Source of the DNA: Schaalia hyovaginalis
GTDB lineage: Bacteria > Actinomycetota > Actinomycetes > Actinomycetales > Actinomycetaceae
Reading direction: 5' to 3'
Length of the DNA stretch: 64,000 nucleotides
Assembly (NCBI RefSeq): GCF_014208035.1
Contig: NZ_JACHMK010000001.1
Location: 1,426,001-1,490,000, forward strand
Shown here: positions 8,469 to 17,562 of the stretch, one piece after another
Layout of the letters: each line of letters opens with the position of its first letter
Numbering within the stretch: the stretch's first letter is position 1
Translations under genes and position numbers: made by a program
Notes under the pieces: model-generated
The model's input: only the letters and a program-made list of their open reading frames with translations
Database searches by the model: none
What the model was told of the DNA's origin: nothing

Positions 8469-9854
8469 TCACATGTCGAAGGATTCGATGTGGACGCGAT
8501 CGGCGGGCACGCCGAGGGCGCGGGCGGCGGTGCGGACGGAGTCGAGGAGGGCCTCGGGTCCGCATGCGTAGACGTCGATGGAGCGGGGGTCGCGGATCGA
8601 GGGGGCCAGGGAGGCCGCGTCGATCGGGTGCTGCGTCCTCGGGCCGATGAGGGTGCGGACGCGGACGTTCGGGAGCGCATCGAGGGCGGTGAGCTCGGCG
8701 CCGAATGCGAGGCCCGCGGCGTCGCGGCTGCGCACGAGCAGTTCGACCTCGTGGGTGGGGGCGAGGGATTCGGCGAGGGCGCGCATCGGGGCGATGCCGA
8801 TGCCCCCTGCGATGAGGAGCGCGCGCGGGGAGCGCGCCTGCGAAGAGGTCATGACGCCGTACGGGCCTTCGATGAAGACGCGGGTGCCGACGGGCACCCC
8901 GGCCGTGAGGCTGGAGGCGTCTCCGAGCGCCTTGACGGTGATGCGGAGCATCGAGCCCGTCGGGGGTGCGGAGAGGGAGTAGGGGTGGCCTTCGAAGAAG
9001 AGCCCCCTGTGCCAGAAGCAGACGGTGAGGAACTGCCCGGCCCGGGCGCCGAGCGAATCGAGGCCGCGTCCCGAGATCCACACGGAACAGGCATCACGGG
9101 ACTCGGCGACGACGGCCGCGACGCGGAAGTCGTGGACGATCGAGGAACGGATCGGGACGATGACGCGCCAGATGAGGACTGCGACTCCGACTGCGGTGTA
9201 GAGCCCGACCCACCAGATCCGTCCGAAGCCGGAGAGGAAGGGGCCGCCTGAGAAGATCTGGTGGCCGAAGGCGAACGCGATGCCGAGGTAGGCGTAGAGG
9301 TGGATCGTCCACCACGTCTGGCGCGCGAGGCGGCCTCGGATCCTCTTCCACGATGCGAGGCCGAGGGCGAGGAAGCATCCCGTGGCGACGAGTGCGAGGA
9401 GGAGCCACTGATCCGACAGGATGAGCGCCCAGCCGTCGCGGATCCAGTCGCCGCCCCACACCGAGGCGGGGATGACGAGGACGACATGGAGCACGACGAG
9501 CCAGAGGGCCCAGGGGCCGAGCAGCTTGTGGGCGGCGACGAGGCGGTCCTGGCCGATCGCGCGCTCGATGAAGGGTGCTCTCGAGATGAGGAGGAATTCG
9601 ACGAGGACGAGGTAGGTGCCGGCGCCGGCGGCGAGGCTCGAAACGGCGCTGAGGACGCCGGCGGCGGTGAAGGTCAAGGGGCTCAGGGCCATGAGGGTCA
9701 GGCCGAGCGTGATTCCGAGGCCCGCGCCGCACAGTGCGACGAGCAGCGGATCGACGAAGCGCTTCGGCGGGGCGCCCGCGCTCCTTCTCGCTGCGCGCCC
9801 GGCCGTGCGCGCGAGATCGGGCAGCGCGGGCGAATACGGGAGGGGTGCTGTCAT
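8469..9854 (-). CDS. Ferric-reductase-like transmembrane NAD(P)H/FAD oxidoreductase
   Basis: A 461-residue protein with an N-terminal set of six or so membrane helices (about 35-235) resembling ferric-reductase/NADPH-oxidase domains, with helix-borne His residues (AAHKLLGPWALWLVVLHVVL, IHLYAYLGIAFAFGHQ) suited to bind haem. A ferredoxin-NADP reductase-type module follows: an FAD loop HPYSLSAPP, and a nucleotide-binding stretch LLIAGGIGIAPMRALAESL with a C-terminal CGPEALLDSV. It probably moves electrons from cytosolic NAD(P)H across the membrane, classically to the flavinylated FMN-binding protein encoded next. ATG 9854 has no good Shine-Dalgarno at normal spacing; an AGGAGG lies about 19 nt upstream. 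Confidence 0.88.
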   Translation of the reverse strand: MTAPLPYSPALPDLARTAGRAARRSAGAPPKRFVDPLLVALCGAGLGITLGLTLMALSPLTFTAAGVLSAVSSLAAGAGTYLVLVEFLLISRAPFIERAIGQDRLVAAHKLLGPWALWLVVLHVVLVIPASVWGGDWIRDGWALILSDQWLLLALVATGCFLALGLASWKRIRGRLARQTWWTIHLYAYLGIAFAFGHQIFSGGPFLSGFGRIWWVGLYTAVGVAVLIWRVIVPIRSSIVHDFRVAAVVAESRDACSVWISGRGLDSLGARAGQFLTVCFWHRGLFFEGHPYSLSAPPTGSMLRITVKALGDASSLTAGVPVGTRVFIEGPYGVMTSSQARSPRALLIAGGIGIAPMRALAESLAPTHEVELLVRSRDAAGLAFGAELTALDALPNVRVRTLIGPRTQHPIDAASLAPSIRDPRSIDVYACGPEALLDSVRTAARALGVPADRVHIESFDM

Positions 9855-10007
9855 GGGAGCAAAACTACGGGCCCCTCCTGTGCGCCCCGGGGTCGTGGAC
9901 TGTGACTGGGCTATGAGACGGGCCGGGGATGAGCGGCGGCGCGGCGTCCCATGGCGTAGCCTCGACTCTGTACCGCGAAGCCCTCGAACGCCTTGAGGAG
10001 TGCTGCC

Positions 10008-10511
10008 ATGCTCACCTGGACGACGACTTCCTCTCCCCTCGGCGAGCTCATGCTCATGGCGACTGAGAAGGGCATCGTCCGGGTCGCCTTCGAACGAGAA
10101 GGCTTCGGCGCGGTGCGCGAAAGGGTCGCCAGGGCTCTGGGAGCCGGGCTCGTCGAGGACGCCCGCCCATTCGCAGAGGCGGAATCCCAGCTCGACGGCT
10201 ACTGGTCGGCGGGCCGAAGAGCCTTCGACCTCCCCCTCGATTGGTCGTTGACAAGCGGATTCCACGGCGAGGTTGAACGCCTGCTCCCCTCGATCCCCTA
10301 CGGTGAAACGCTCACCTACTCCCGCCTCGCCGCGCTCGCCGGGCGCCCGAAGGCGCATCGGGCGGCGGCGAGCGCCTGCGCGCGCAATCCCCTCCCGATC
10401 ATCGTCCCCTGCCACAGGGTCACGCGTCGTGACGGCGGCCTCGGCGGCTACCTCGGAGGGATCGACGCGAAGCGCTTCCTGCTCGATCTCGAAAAGGCGG
10501 CGACCCGCTGA
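10008..10511 (+). CDS. ogt: Methylated-DNA--protein-cysteine methyltransferase
   Basis: A 167-residue suicide DNA-repair protein that removes O6-alkyl groups from guanine. The active-site motif PCHRV contains Cys135. The upstream helix-turn-helix region (PYGETLTYSRLAALAGRPKAHRAAASACARNP) and downstream GGLGGYLGG loop are typical of Ogt. ATG 10008 has GAGGAG 7 nt upstream and is preferred over the earlier in-frame ATG at 9993. A TAGCCT hexamer at 9957-9962 could be its -10. No Ada N-terminal regulatory domain is present. It stands between a divergent flavoprotein gene and the ABC transporter genes. Confidence 0.94.
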   Translation: MLTWTTTSSPLGELMLMATEKGIVRVAFEREGFGAVRERVARALGAGLVEDARPFAEAESQLDGYWSAGRRAFDLPLDWSLTSGFHGEVERLLPSIPYGETLTYSRLAALAGRPKAHRAAASACARNPLPIIVPCHRVTRRDGGLGGYLGGIDAKRFLLDLEKAATR

Positions 10512-10584
10512 TGCCGGCCCTTTAGGGGCGAAGATTCGGGCTCGGGGCGGGATCGACTCGCCTTCACCGGGACGGAGGCGGTCT

Positions 10585-10590
10585 TAGGAT
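10585..10590 (+). promoter_or_regulatory. Likely -10 for the ABC exporter operon
   Basis: TAGGAT lies 44 nt upstream of ATG 10635, with CTTCAC about 17 nt further upstream as a weak -35. This predicts a leader of about 38 nt carrying the AAGGAG ribosome binding site. Confidence 0.4.
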
Positions 10591-10634
10591 TGATTGCAGG
10601 CCGAACCCGTGCGGCCCGGAACGAAGGAGTCGCG

Positions 10635-11561
10635 ATGCCGAACTCTGAGTCAGCGATCGTCGTCCACGAGCTCGTGAAGAGTTTCGGGAGGGTCCGCGCC
10701 CTGCGCGGCCTCGACCTCGAGGTGCCGAGGGGGACGGTCACCGGGTTCCTCGGGCCGAACGGCTCGGGGAAGACGACGACGATCCGCATCCTCCTCGGCC
10801 TCCTCAAGGCCGACGGCGGCGAAGCGCGACTGCTCGGGGGCGATCCCTGGAAGGACGCGGTGCGTCTGCATCGTTGCCTCGCCTACGTGCCAGGGGACGT
10901 CACCCTGTGGCCGAACCTCACCGGGGGCGAGGCGATCGACATCCTCATGCGCTTGGCCGGTCCTTTTGAGAAGGGGCGCAAACAGGCGATGCTCGAACGC
11001 TTCGACCTCGACCCGACGAAGAAGGCCCGCACCTACTCGAAGGGCAACCGGCAGAAGGTCGCCCTCGTCGCCGCCCTCGCGTCCAGGGCCGAACTCCTCA
11101 TCCTCGACGAGCCGACGAGCGGACTCGACCCGCTCATGGAGGCGGCGTTCCAGGAATCGATCCGCGAGCTCACCGCCGAGGGGCGCTCGGTGCTGCTCTC
11201 GAGTCACATCTTCTCCGAGGTCGAGTCGCTCGCCGATACGGTGACGATCATCCGCGAGGGCCGTACCGTCGAGTCCGGTTCGATCGCCGAACTCCGCCAC
11301 CTCACCCGCACCCGGATGAGCGTCGGGCTCGACTCGGGCGTCGACGTCCTCGCCTCGATGCCCGAGGTCCACGACCTCGTCGCCGAGGGCGCGCACGTCT
11401 CCTTCTCGGTCGATGATGCCGACATCCCGCGCGTCCTCGCGGCCCTGGCGCCGCTCGGCCCCGCGTCGATCGTCGCGAACCCGCCCTCGCTCGAGGAGCT
11501 CTTCCTGCGGCACTACGGCGACGAGCTCACGGCGCGCACGAACGCGGCGGGTTCGCGATGA
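10635..11561 (+). CDS. ABC transporter ATP-binding protein (exporter)
   Basis: A 308-residue ABC ATPase of the multidrug/CcmA type. Walker A is GPNGSGKT, the signature is a divergent YSKGNRQKVALVAAL, and Walker B plus D-loop is LLILDEPTSGLDP, followed by the switch His in LLSSHIFSEVE. A C-terminal extension of about 80 residues after the ATPase domain is typical of exporters paired with ABC-2 permeases. ATG 10635 has AAGGAG 5 nt upstream. The stop overlaps the permease start as ATGA. The substrate cannot be told from the sequence; export of a drug, peptide or lipid is possible. Confidence 0.92.
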   Translation: MPNSESAIVVHELVKSFGRVRALRGLDLEVPRGTVTGFLGPNGSGKTTTIRILLGLLKADGGEARLLGGDPWKDAVRLHRCLAYVPGDVTLWPNLTGGEAIDILMRLAGPFEKGRKQAMLERFDLDPTKKARTYSKGNRQKVALVAALASRAELLILDEPTSGLDPLMEAAFQESIRELTAEGRSVLLSSHIFSEVESLADTVTIIREGRTVESGSIAELRHLTRTRMSVGLDSGVDVLASMPEVHDLVAEGAHVSFSVDDADIPRVLAALAPLGPASIVANPPSLEELFLRHYGDELTARTNAAGSR

Positions 11562-13204
11562 GCGCCCCGGCGCACGCCCTCGTGAGGACGACGGGCATCG
11601 GCGTCCCCGATCGGGCGATGGCGGGGTTCGGGACGGCACTCGCTCTCGCGTGGCGGCGCAACCGCGTCCGGCTCGGCGTGTGGCTCCTCTCCCTCGTCGG
11701 CATGTACGCCTACATCGCCGCCTATTACGCCGAGACCTTCACGACTGCGCGCGCCCTCGAGGACTACGCTGCGCTCTCGGCGACTCCCGCCATGAAGGCA
11801 ATCACGGGCCTGTCGAAGGCGGCCGACACCCTCGGCGGGGCGGTGTGGACGAAAGGATGGATGACGATCGCCCTTTCGCTCGCGATCGGGTCGGTCTTCC
11901 TCATCACGAGGTCGGGGCGCGCCGACGAGGAGGCCGGCCGGACCGAGCTGCTGCGCGCGGGAGCCCTCGGCATCCGGGCCTCGTCTCATGCGAATGCGTT
12001 CCTCGTCGCGCTCCTCGCGGCGGCCGTCGGCATCGGATTGAGCGCCGTGTCGCTCCTGTGGGGCCTCGATCCGGCGGGGACGGGGATCTCGGGCTCGCTC
12101 GTCCTCGGCGCTTCGACGACCGGCATCGGACTCATGGGACTCGGCGTCGGCGCCCTCGCCGGGCAGCTCGCGAGGACCTCCCGGGGCGCGAACGCGCTCG
12201 GTTCCGCGACGATCATCGCCTTCTACGTCCTCCGGATGATCGGCGACCTCGGGCCCGAGTGGTTGACGTGGCTCTCCCCGATCGGATGGGGCGTGAGGAT
12301 GCAGCCGTATGCGGACGACGATTGGGCTCCTTTCGCCCTCATGCTCGCCCTGGCCGCATTCCTGCTCCTCGTCGCGCGGACGATCGAATCGAGGCGCGAC
12401 CTCGGCACCGGCCTCCTCCCCGGAAGACTCGGACGCGCCGGAGCGCCCGCTTTCCTCGGTTCGCCCCTCGGCCTCGGATTGCGCCTCCAAGGCAATGCGA
12501 TCCTCGGGTGGACGCTCGCGATCGGCCTGTCCGGGATACTCTTCGGCTCGCTCGTCGAATCGATGACCTCGCTTCTCGACAATGCGGGAGGGAACGTCGA
12601 CGCTCTCCTTCGCGGGAGCGGGGTGACGGCCCTCGTCAGCCTCCTCGTCTCGGTGATGGGACTCCTCACGATGGTCTTCGCCCTTCAATCGGCCCTCACC
12701 CTGCGGGGCGAGGAGGCGGGCGGGATCCTCGAAGCGCAGTTCGCGGGGGCCGTATCGCGGCGCCGGTGGGCGCTCGAGCGGCTCCTCATCCCCGCGTGCG
12801 GTTCCGCACTGCTCCTCCTTCTCGGGGGCGGGCTTCTCGGCGGGGTGTACGGTGCGTCGATCTCGGACGCCTCTCAGGCGGGGGCTCTCGCGCTCGCCTC
12901 CCTCGCCTACTGGCCGGCCGTCATGGTCTACGTCGGGATCGCCGTCGTCCTCTGGGCGTTCCTCCCCCGTCTCGCCGTCCCGATCTCCTGGTCGTTCGTC
13001 GCGGCGACCTGGTTCCTCACGGTGTTCGGCGAGGTGTTCTCCCTCCCCCGGAGGCTCCTCGACGCTCTCCCGTTCGCGGCGACGCCGTATATGCCGATGG
13101 AGTCCTTCGATGCTCTTGCGCTGCTCGGGCTCGCGGCCGCGGCGCTGCTCCTCCTCGTCATCGGCGTCGAGGGCTTCGCCCGCCGCGATCTCACGGGCGC
13201 CTGA
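11558..13204 (+). CDS. ABC-2 type exporter permease, double length
   Basis: A 548-residue polytopic membrane protein with about 12 predicted helices in two similar halves, each with six helices and a large loop. This matches the actinobacterial permeases annotated as exporters of polyketide antibiotics or multidrugs. Examples of membrane segments are GVWLLSLVGMYAYIAAYYAE near the N-terminus and LALLGLAAAALLLLVIG near the C-terminus. It is coupled to the ATPase by an ATGA overlap, so one ATPase dimer plus this fused permease would make a full transporter. No adjacent TetR/MarR-type regulator is seen. Confidence 0.88.
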   Translation: MSAPAHALVRTTGIGVPDRAMAGFGTALALAWRRNRVRLGVWLLSLVGMYAYIAAYYAETFTTARALEDYAALSATPAMKAITGLSKAADTLGGAVWTKGWMTIALSLAIGSVFLITRSGRADEEAGRTELLRAGALGIRASSHANAFLVALLAAAVGIGLSAVSLLWGLDPAGTGISGSLVLGASTTGIGLMGLGVGALAGQLARTSRGANALGSATIIAFYVLRMIGDLGPEWLTWLSPIGWGVRMQPYADDDWAPFALMLALAAFLLLVARTIESRRDLGTGLLPGRLGRAGAPAFLGSPLGLGLRLQGNAILGWTLAIGLSGILFGSLVESMTSLLDNAGGNVDALLRGSGVTALVSLLVSVMGLLTMVFALQSALTLRGEEAGGILEAQFAGAVSRRRWALERLLIPACGSALLLLLGGGLLGGVYGASISDASQAGALALASLAYWPAVMVYVGIAVVLWAFLPRLAVPISWSFVAATWFLTVFGEVFSLPRRLLDALPFAATPYMPMESFDALALLGLAAAALLLLVIGVEGFARRDLTGA

Positions 13205-13444
13205 ATCGGATCCGGCGGGATGTCCTGCCGGGGCACTCGATCCCGGCAAAGACGCTGGGTCATGGGCTGTTCACGTCATTGAGCGATTATCAGCGCGCTC
13301 CTTCCCCCGTGTGCGGCTTAGGTGCAGCGGTGAAGGCATCCGAGCCGGACGGCTTCCACAGACCATCGAGGCAGACTCTCGCGAGCTCGACGAAGGGGAT
13401 GAGATGCAGGAAAGGAAGAGGGTTTCGTCAACCTCCCATTGACC
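13205..13444. other. Intergenic region without a recognisable gene
   Basis: Contains a small imperfect hairpin at about 13210-13231 (CCGGCGGGA/TCCTGCCGG) just after the permease stop, which might end that operon. Short open frames here lack ribosome binding sites and similarity to known motifs. Confidence 0.4.
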
Positions 13445-13488
13445 GAAAAACGACGAAGCCCGGAACCTCAATCCTTGAGATTCCGGGC
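13445..13488 (-). terminator. Terminator of tRNA-Pro
   Basis: On the minus strand a GCCCGGAA/TTCCGGGC stem with further pairing (CTCAA/TTGAG) follows the tRNA 3' end by a few bases and leads into a T-rich tail ending in five T residues at 13446-13450. Confidence 0.75.
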
Positions 13489-13494
13489 AAATCG

Positions 13495-13568
<74 letters not shown>

Positions 13569-13677
13569 TATTCAGTTCGTCGCTCACCGCGACCAGATGA
13601 TGATAGCCCAGGCAGGGCGTGCAACGCCAATCGGCAGCACCGCGCCGTTTCACTGATTCGCCGCAGTTCGGAGCCAA

Positions 13678-13683
13678 TATGAT
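13678..13683 (+). promoter_or_regulatory. -10 hexamer of a leaderless GH2 gene promoter
   Basis: TATGAT, one mismatch from consensus, is followed by 7 nt and then ATG 13691. An alternative upstream ATG at 13679 lies within the hexamer and would have a GGAG site 5 nt before it. Confidence 0.5.
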
Positions 13684-13690
13684 CGAAGTC

Positions 13691-15538
13691 ATGTCGACGA
13701 CCTCGTGCCTCGTGACCCCGTGGGGCGAGGACCTGCCGGAAATCCCCCTTCCCGAATACCCCAGGCCGATGCTCCGCCGCGCTCAGTGGCGCTGTCTCAA
13801 TGGGCCGTGGCGCTACGCCGTCACGCCCATGACCGACGTCGGATCATCGGGCGCGGCCGAACCGCATGTCGAGGCATGGGACGGCGACATCCTCGTCCCC
13901 TTCGCGATCGAGACCCCGGCCTCGGGGGTCGAGCGCGCACTGAACCCTAACGAGTTCCTCCACTACGAGCGCGAAGTCGAGATCCCCCGGGCGTGGCGGG
14001 GCCGGAGGATCGCGATCAACTTCGAGGCAGTCGACTACCGATGCGCGGTGTGGATCGACGGTGTGCTCGTCGGAACGCATCGGGGCGGATACCTGCCCTT
14101 TTCAGTGGAGGTGCCGGACTCCGGGCGTGAAACGATCCGGGTCCGAGTCGGGGTCGTGGACCCGAGCGACTCGGGACGCCAGCAGCGCGGCAAGCAGGCG
14201 CTCGCGCCCACGACGATCTGGTACCGGGCGACCTCGGGAATATGGCAGACCGTCTGGATGGAGCCCCTGCCCGACAACCCCCTCACAGGCGTGAGGGTCC
14301 GGACTCACGACGATCTCGAAACCATCGAGCTCTTGGTGACGACACGATCCGAGGGCGTTCCCGTCAAGGGCGTCATCGAGCTCCCGGAAGGCGACGACCT
14401 CGCCTTCGAGTGCATCTCCGGCGCTCCCCGCTCGATCCGCATCCCCGATGCGCGCCCGTGGACGCCCGACGATCCCCACCTCTACCGTCTGCGCATCGAG
14501 ACCGAGGACGACGAGGCCGAATCCTGGTTCGGAATTCGCACCGTCAAGATCTCGGATCCCGCCCCGAAGGACGCGCTCTCCAAGGAGAAGTGCAGGTCCG
14601 GGCAGGGGCGGTGCATCCTCCTCAACGGGAGGCCCTTCCTCCTCAATGCGCCCCTCGACCAGGGGTATTGGCCCGAATCCGGAATGACTGCGCCCGGCGA
14701 GGACGCGCTCGCCTTCGACCTGCGAACGATGAAGGAGATGGGGTTCAACGGCGTTCGCGTCCATATCAAGGTCGAGTCCCGCCGTTTCTACCACCTCGCC
14801 GACCGGCTCGGCCTCGTCCTCGTCCAGGACGCCGTCTCCGGGGGCAAAGCGCCGCTCAACATCAAGATGTCCGGGGTCATCCAGGCCCTCGATGTCTCGA
14901 GCCCGGATCGCTCGCGGATCTTCGCCTGGCGCACGGGGCGGAACCGGATCGAGGACCGGCGCGAATTCCTCTCCGAGTGGGTGGCGACGATCCGTCATCT
15001 CGAAGCCCACCCCTCGATCCTCGTGTGGGTGCCCTTCAACGAAGGATGGGGGCAGTTCGATGCGCGCGCGGTCGACGCGCTCACCCGGGCGAATGATCCG
15101 ACCAGGCTCGTCGATGCGGCTTCCGGCTGGTTCGACCAGGGCGCCTCCTGCGGCGACTTCCGATCCCGCCACCGGTACGTCCTCAAACTCGTAGCGCCGA
15201 CGCACCGCGATCCGAGGCCCTACTACCTCTCCGAGTTCGGCGGGCTCAACCTCGCCGTCGAAGGCCATACTCGCGAGGGGCTGCTCCCCTTCGGCTACGG
15301 CTTCCACGACGACGCCGAATCCCTCGCACGGGCCCTGACCTCCCTCTATCGCGAGCAGCTGATCCCGCTGGCGAGCAAGGGGCTCACTGCGGCGACGTAC
15401 ACGCAGCTGTCCGACGTCGAGCAGGAGACGAACGGGCTCGTCACCTACGACCGTCGGATCGTGAAGATCGATTCCGCGCTCGTCGCGCGGCTCAATTCCG
15501 AACTCCGGACGGCGTTCGCACAGGCCAATCCGGCTTGA
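13691..15538 (+). CDS. Glycoside hydrolase family 2 protein (beta-galactosidase/glucuronidase-like)
   Basis: A 615-residue GH2 enzyme without signal peptide, so cytoplasmic. An N-terminal jelly-roll sugar-binding domain (about 30-200, with GPWRYAVTP) is followed by an Ig-like domain (about 205-290) and a TIM barrel. The acid/base is probably Glu451 in VPFNEGWGQ, and the nucleophile Glu515 in YYLSEFGG. The protein is shorter than LacZ (~1000 aa) and close to the beta-glucuronidase/uncharacterised GH2 size class. Two starts are possible: ATG 13691, favoured by the -10 spacing, or ATG 13679. No sugar transporter is adjacent, so the substrate is undefined. Confidence 0.85.
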   Translation: MSTTSCLVTPWGEDLPEIPLPEYPRPMLRRAQWRCLNGPWRYAVTPMTDVGSSGAAEPHVEAWDGDILVPFAIETPASGVERALNPNEFLHYEREVEIPRAWRGRRIAINFEAVDYRCAVWIDGVLVGTHRGGYLPFSVEVPDSGRETIRVRVGVVDPSDSGRQQRGKQALAPTTIWYRATSGIWQTVWMEPLPDNPLTGVRVRTHDDLETIELLVTTRSEGVPVKGVIELPEGDDLAFECISGAPRSIRIPDARPWTPDDPHLYRLRIETEDDEAESWFGIRTVKISDPAPKDALSKEKCRSGQGRCILLNGRPFLLNAPLDQGYWPESGMTAPGEDALAFDLRTMKEMGFNGVRVHIKVESRRFYHLADRLGLVLVQDAVSGGKAPLNIKMSGVIQALDVSSPDRSRIFAWRTGRNRIEDRREFLSEWVATIRHLEAHPSILVWVPFNEGWGQFDARAVDALTRANDPTRLVDAASGWFDQGASCGDFRSRHRYVLKLVAPTHRDPRPYYLSEFGGLNLAVEGHTREGLLPFGYGFHDDAESLARALTSLYREQLIPLASKGLTAATYTQLSDVEQETNGLVTYDRRIVKIDSALVARLNSELRTAFAQANPA

Positions 15539-15594
15539 GCGGCCATCGGCGAAAGGCCCACGTCCGCGCCTGCGGCGGATGGGAGAATCCCCCC

Positions 15595-16770
15595 ATGACG
15601 AATCTGTCCCAACGGGCCCTCAACTTCCAGCCCTTCTACGCCATGGCCGTGGCCGCGCGGGCCGGCCGACTCGCCGAGGAAGGCGCCGACGTCATCCGCC
15701 TCTCCCTCGGCGAGCCCGATTCCGGGGCCCCGCCGAAAGTCCTCGAGGCGCTCAAGAGGATCGGCGCGGAGCAGCGCCCCCTCCCCTACACGGACGCCCT
15801 CGGCCTGCCCGCGCTCCGCGAGGCGATCGCGAAGCGGTACGGGGAGCTCCACGGCCTTGAGATCGCGCCCGAACGCGTGTGCGTGACCGCCGGCGCCTCC
15901 GCTGCCCTGCTCCTCATCTCGGCCGCCCTCGTCGATCCGGGAGACGAGGTCCTCCTCGGCGACCCCTCCTATCCGTGCAATCGTCAGTTCCTCGCGGCCT
16001 TCGGCGCCGATGTCCGTCTCATCCCCACGAGCCCCGCGAGCCGTTTCCAGCTCGATGCGGATCTCGTCGAGAGCAATTGGAGCGAGAAGACGCGCGGCGT
16101 GCTCCTCGCCTCGCCCTCGAACCCGACCGGCACCTGCGTTCCGCCTCAGGAACTCGGCAGGATCTGCGACTTCGCGGCGCGTCGTGACGGATGGCGCGTC
16201 ATCGACGAGATCTACCTCGAGCTCGCCGACGACCTTCCGGGAGGGGGTCGCCCGGCCACGGCGCTCACCATCGATCCGGGGGCCGTCATCATCTCGAGCT
16301 TCTCGAAGTACTTCGGCATGACGGGGTGGCGCCTCGGCTGGACGATCGTCCCCGAGGACATGGTCGAAGCCGTCGATCGCCTCTCGCAGAACCTCCTCAT
16401 CTGCGCCCCGACGCCCGCCCAGATCGCCGCGCTCGAATGCTTCACGCCGGAATCGCTCGCGTGGTGCGAGGAGCGCCGGGAGCTGTTCTCGCAGCGCCGG
16501 CGCGCCGCGGCATCGGCGCTTTCCGGGCTCGGCCTGACGGTGCCCGTGGCACCGGACGGGGCGTTCTACGTGTACTTCGACGTCACGAGGACCGGCATGA
16601 GCGCCGACGAGTTCTGCACGCGGGCCCTCGAAGAATGCCACGTCGCCCTCACCCCGGGCCGTGACTTCGGGCCGCTCACAGCGGATACGCACGTGCGGCT
16701 GTCATGCTCGGCCTCGATCGAGGACATCGAGGAGGGCATCGCCCGCCTCGCCCCGCTCGTCGCGGGCTGA
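15595..16770 (+). CDS. PLP-dependent aminotransferase, class I/II
   Basis: A 391-residue fold-type I aminotransferase. The PLP lysine is probably Lys238 in SSFSKYFGMTGWRLGW. The SPSNPTG motif and the C-terminal Arg in VRLSCS, which would bind the substrate carboxylate, are present, as in aspartate/alanine aminotransferases. The exact amino donor cannot be decided. A weak -10-like GAGAAT sits 6 nt before ATG 15595, and GGGAGA could equally act as a ribosome binding site with 8-nt spacing. The longer in-frame reading from 15535 overlaps the GH2 stop and lacks support. Confidence 0.9.
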   Translation: MTNLSQRALNFQPFYAMAVAARAGRLAEEGADVIRLSLGEPDSGAPPKVLEALKRIGAEQRPLPYTDALGLPALREAIAKRYGELHGLEIAPERVCVTAGASAALLLISAALVDPGDEVLLGDPSYPCNRQFLAAFGADVRLIPTSPASRFQLDADLVESNWSEKTRGVLLASPSNPTGTCVPPQELGRICDFAARRDGWRVIDEIYLELADDLPGGGRPATALTIDPGAVIISSFSKYFGMTGWRLGWTIVPEDMVEAVDRLSQNLLICAPTPAQIAALECFTPESLAWCEERRELFSQRRRAAASALSGLGLTVPVAPDGAFYVYFDVTRTGMSADEFCTRALEECHVALTPGRDFGPLTADTHVRLSCSASIEDIEEGIARLAPLVAG

Positions 16771-16776
16771 CGGGCG

Positions 16777-16795
16777 CGCCCCCTGAGCGGGGGCG
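16777..16795. terminator. Bidirectional hairpin between aminotransferase and cmk
   Basis: CGCCCCC/GGGGGCG stem with a TGAGC loop lies between convergent stop codons. No T-run is visible. Confidence 0.5.
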
Positions 16796-17527
16796 TCAGC
16801 GCCCTGCGCGCGCCTCGAGGTCCTGATCGACGAGGGCGAGGACCGCCTGCGTCACCCCGTCGATCCCCAGGCCCGTCGAGTCGACGACCTCGACCCCCTC
16901 GGCGGGGGTGAGGAACTGGGAGACGGTGGAGTCCGCTTCATCGCGCTTCGTGATCTGCTCGCGCACCGCCTCCATGAGCTCCGGCGTCGCCCGCCCGTGC
17001 AGCTCGATCGTGCGGCGGCGCAGGCGCTCCTCCTCGTCGGCGAGGAGCAGGACGCGGACATCGGCATCGGGGCACACGACCGTCGTGATGTCGCGCCCCT
17101 CGGCGATCATCCCCGAGCCGCGTTCGCGCGCCTCCATCATGCGGCGCCGCTGCTCGACGGCCATCCAGCGGCGAACGCTGAGATTCGTGGACACCTTCGG
17201 GATGGCCAGGGCGATGCGCGGCTCGCGGATCGCCCGCGTCACGTCGATTCCGTCGACGCGGTAAACAGGGGCGTCGGGGTCCGCGTGCATCTCAAGGGGC
17301 ATCGCATCGGCGGCTGCGCGCACGGCCGCCTCATCGTCGAGGTCGATGCCCCTGTCCAGGGCGAACCAGGTGAGGGCCCGGTACATCGCTCCGGTGTCGA
17401 GGTAGCCGATCCCGAGCCTGCGGGCCAGCGCCTTGGAGATCGTCGACTTGCCCGAGCCCGCCGGCCCGTCGATCGCGATCGTCATGCCCGAACGGGCGAT
17501 CTTGAGCCGTCTGAGTGCATCGTCCAT
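16796..17527 (-). CDS. cmk: Cytidylate kinase
   Basis: A 243-residue (d)CMP kinase: ATP + CMP to CDP, feeding nucleotide synthesis. The P-loop is AIDGPAGSGKST, followed by YLDTGAMYRAL and the NMP-binding segment VRRWMAVEQRR. The GRDITTVV motif typical of Cmk is also present. ATG 17527 has AGGAAGG about 9 nt upstream and gives an N-terminal extension of about 14 residues; an internal ATG at the MTIAIDGP position would give the usual length. It is last in the minus-strand segregation/tyrA run, with a 35-nt gap after tyrA. Confidence 0.93.
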   Translation of the reverse strand: MDDALRRLKIARSGMTIAIDGPAGSGKSTISKALARRLGIGYLDTGAMYRALTWFALDRGIDLDDEAAVRAAADAMPLEMHADPDAPVYRVDGIDVTRAIREPRIALAIPKVSTNLSVRRWMAVEQRRRMMEARERGSGMIAEGRDITTVVCPDADVRVLLLADEEERLRRRTIELHGRATPELMEAVREQITKRDEADSTVSQFLTPAEGVEVVDSTGLGIDGVTQAVLALVDQDLEARAGR

Positions 17528-17562
17528 GAGCTGAGCCTTCCTGGGAGTTCCTGCCCGGCGCT

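Noticed and set aside
8130..9251. A 373-codon plus-strand frame opposite the flavin genes
   Set aside because: Antisense of the reductase and ApbE region with Gly/Asp/Glu/Arg bias and no domain.
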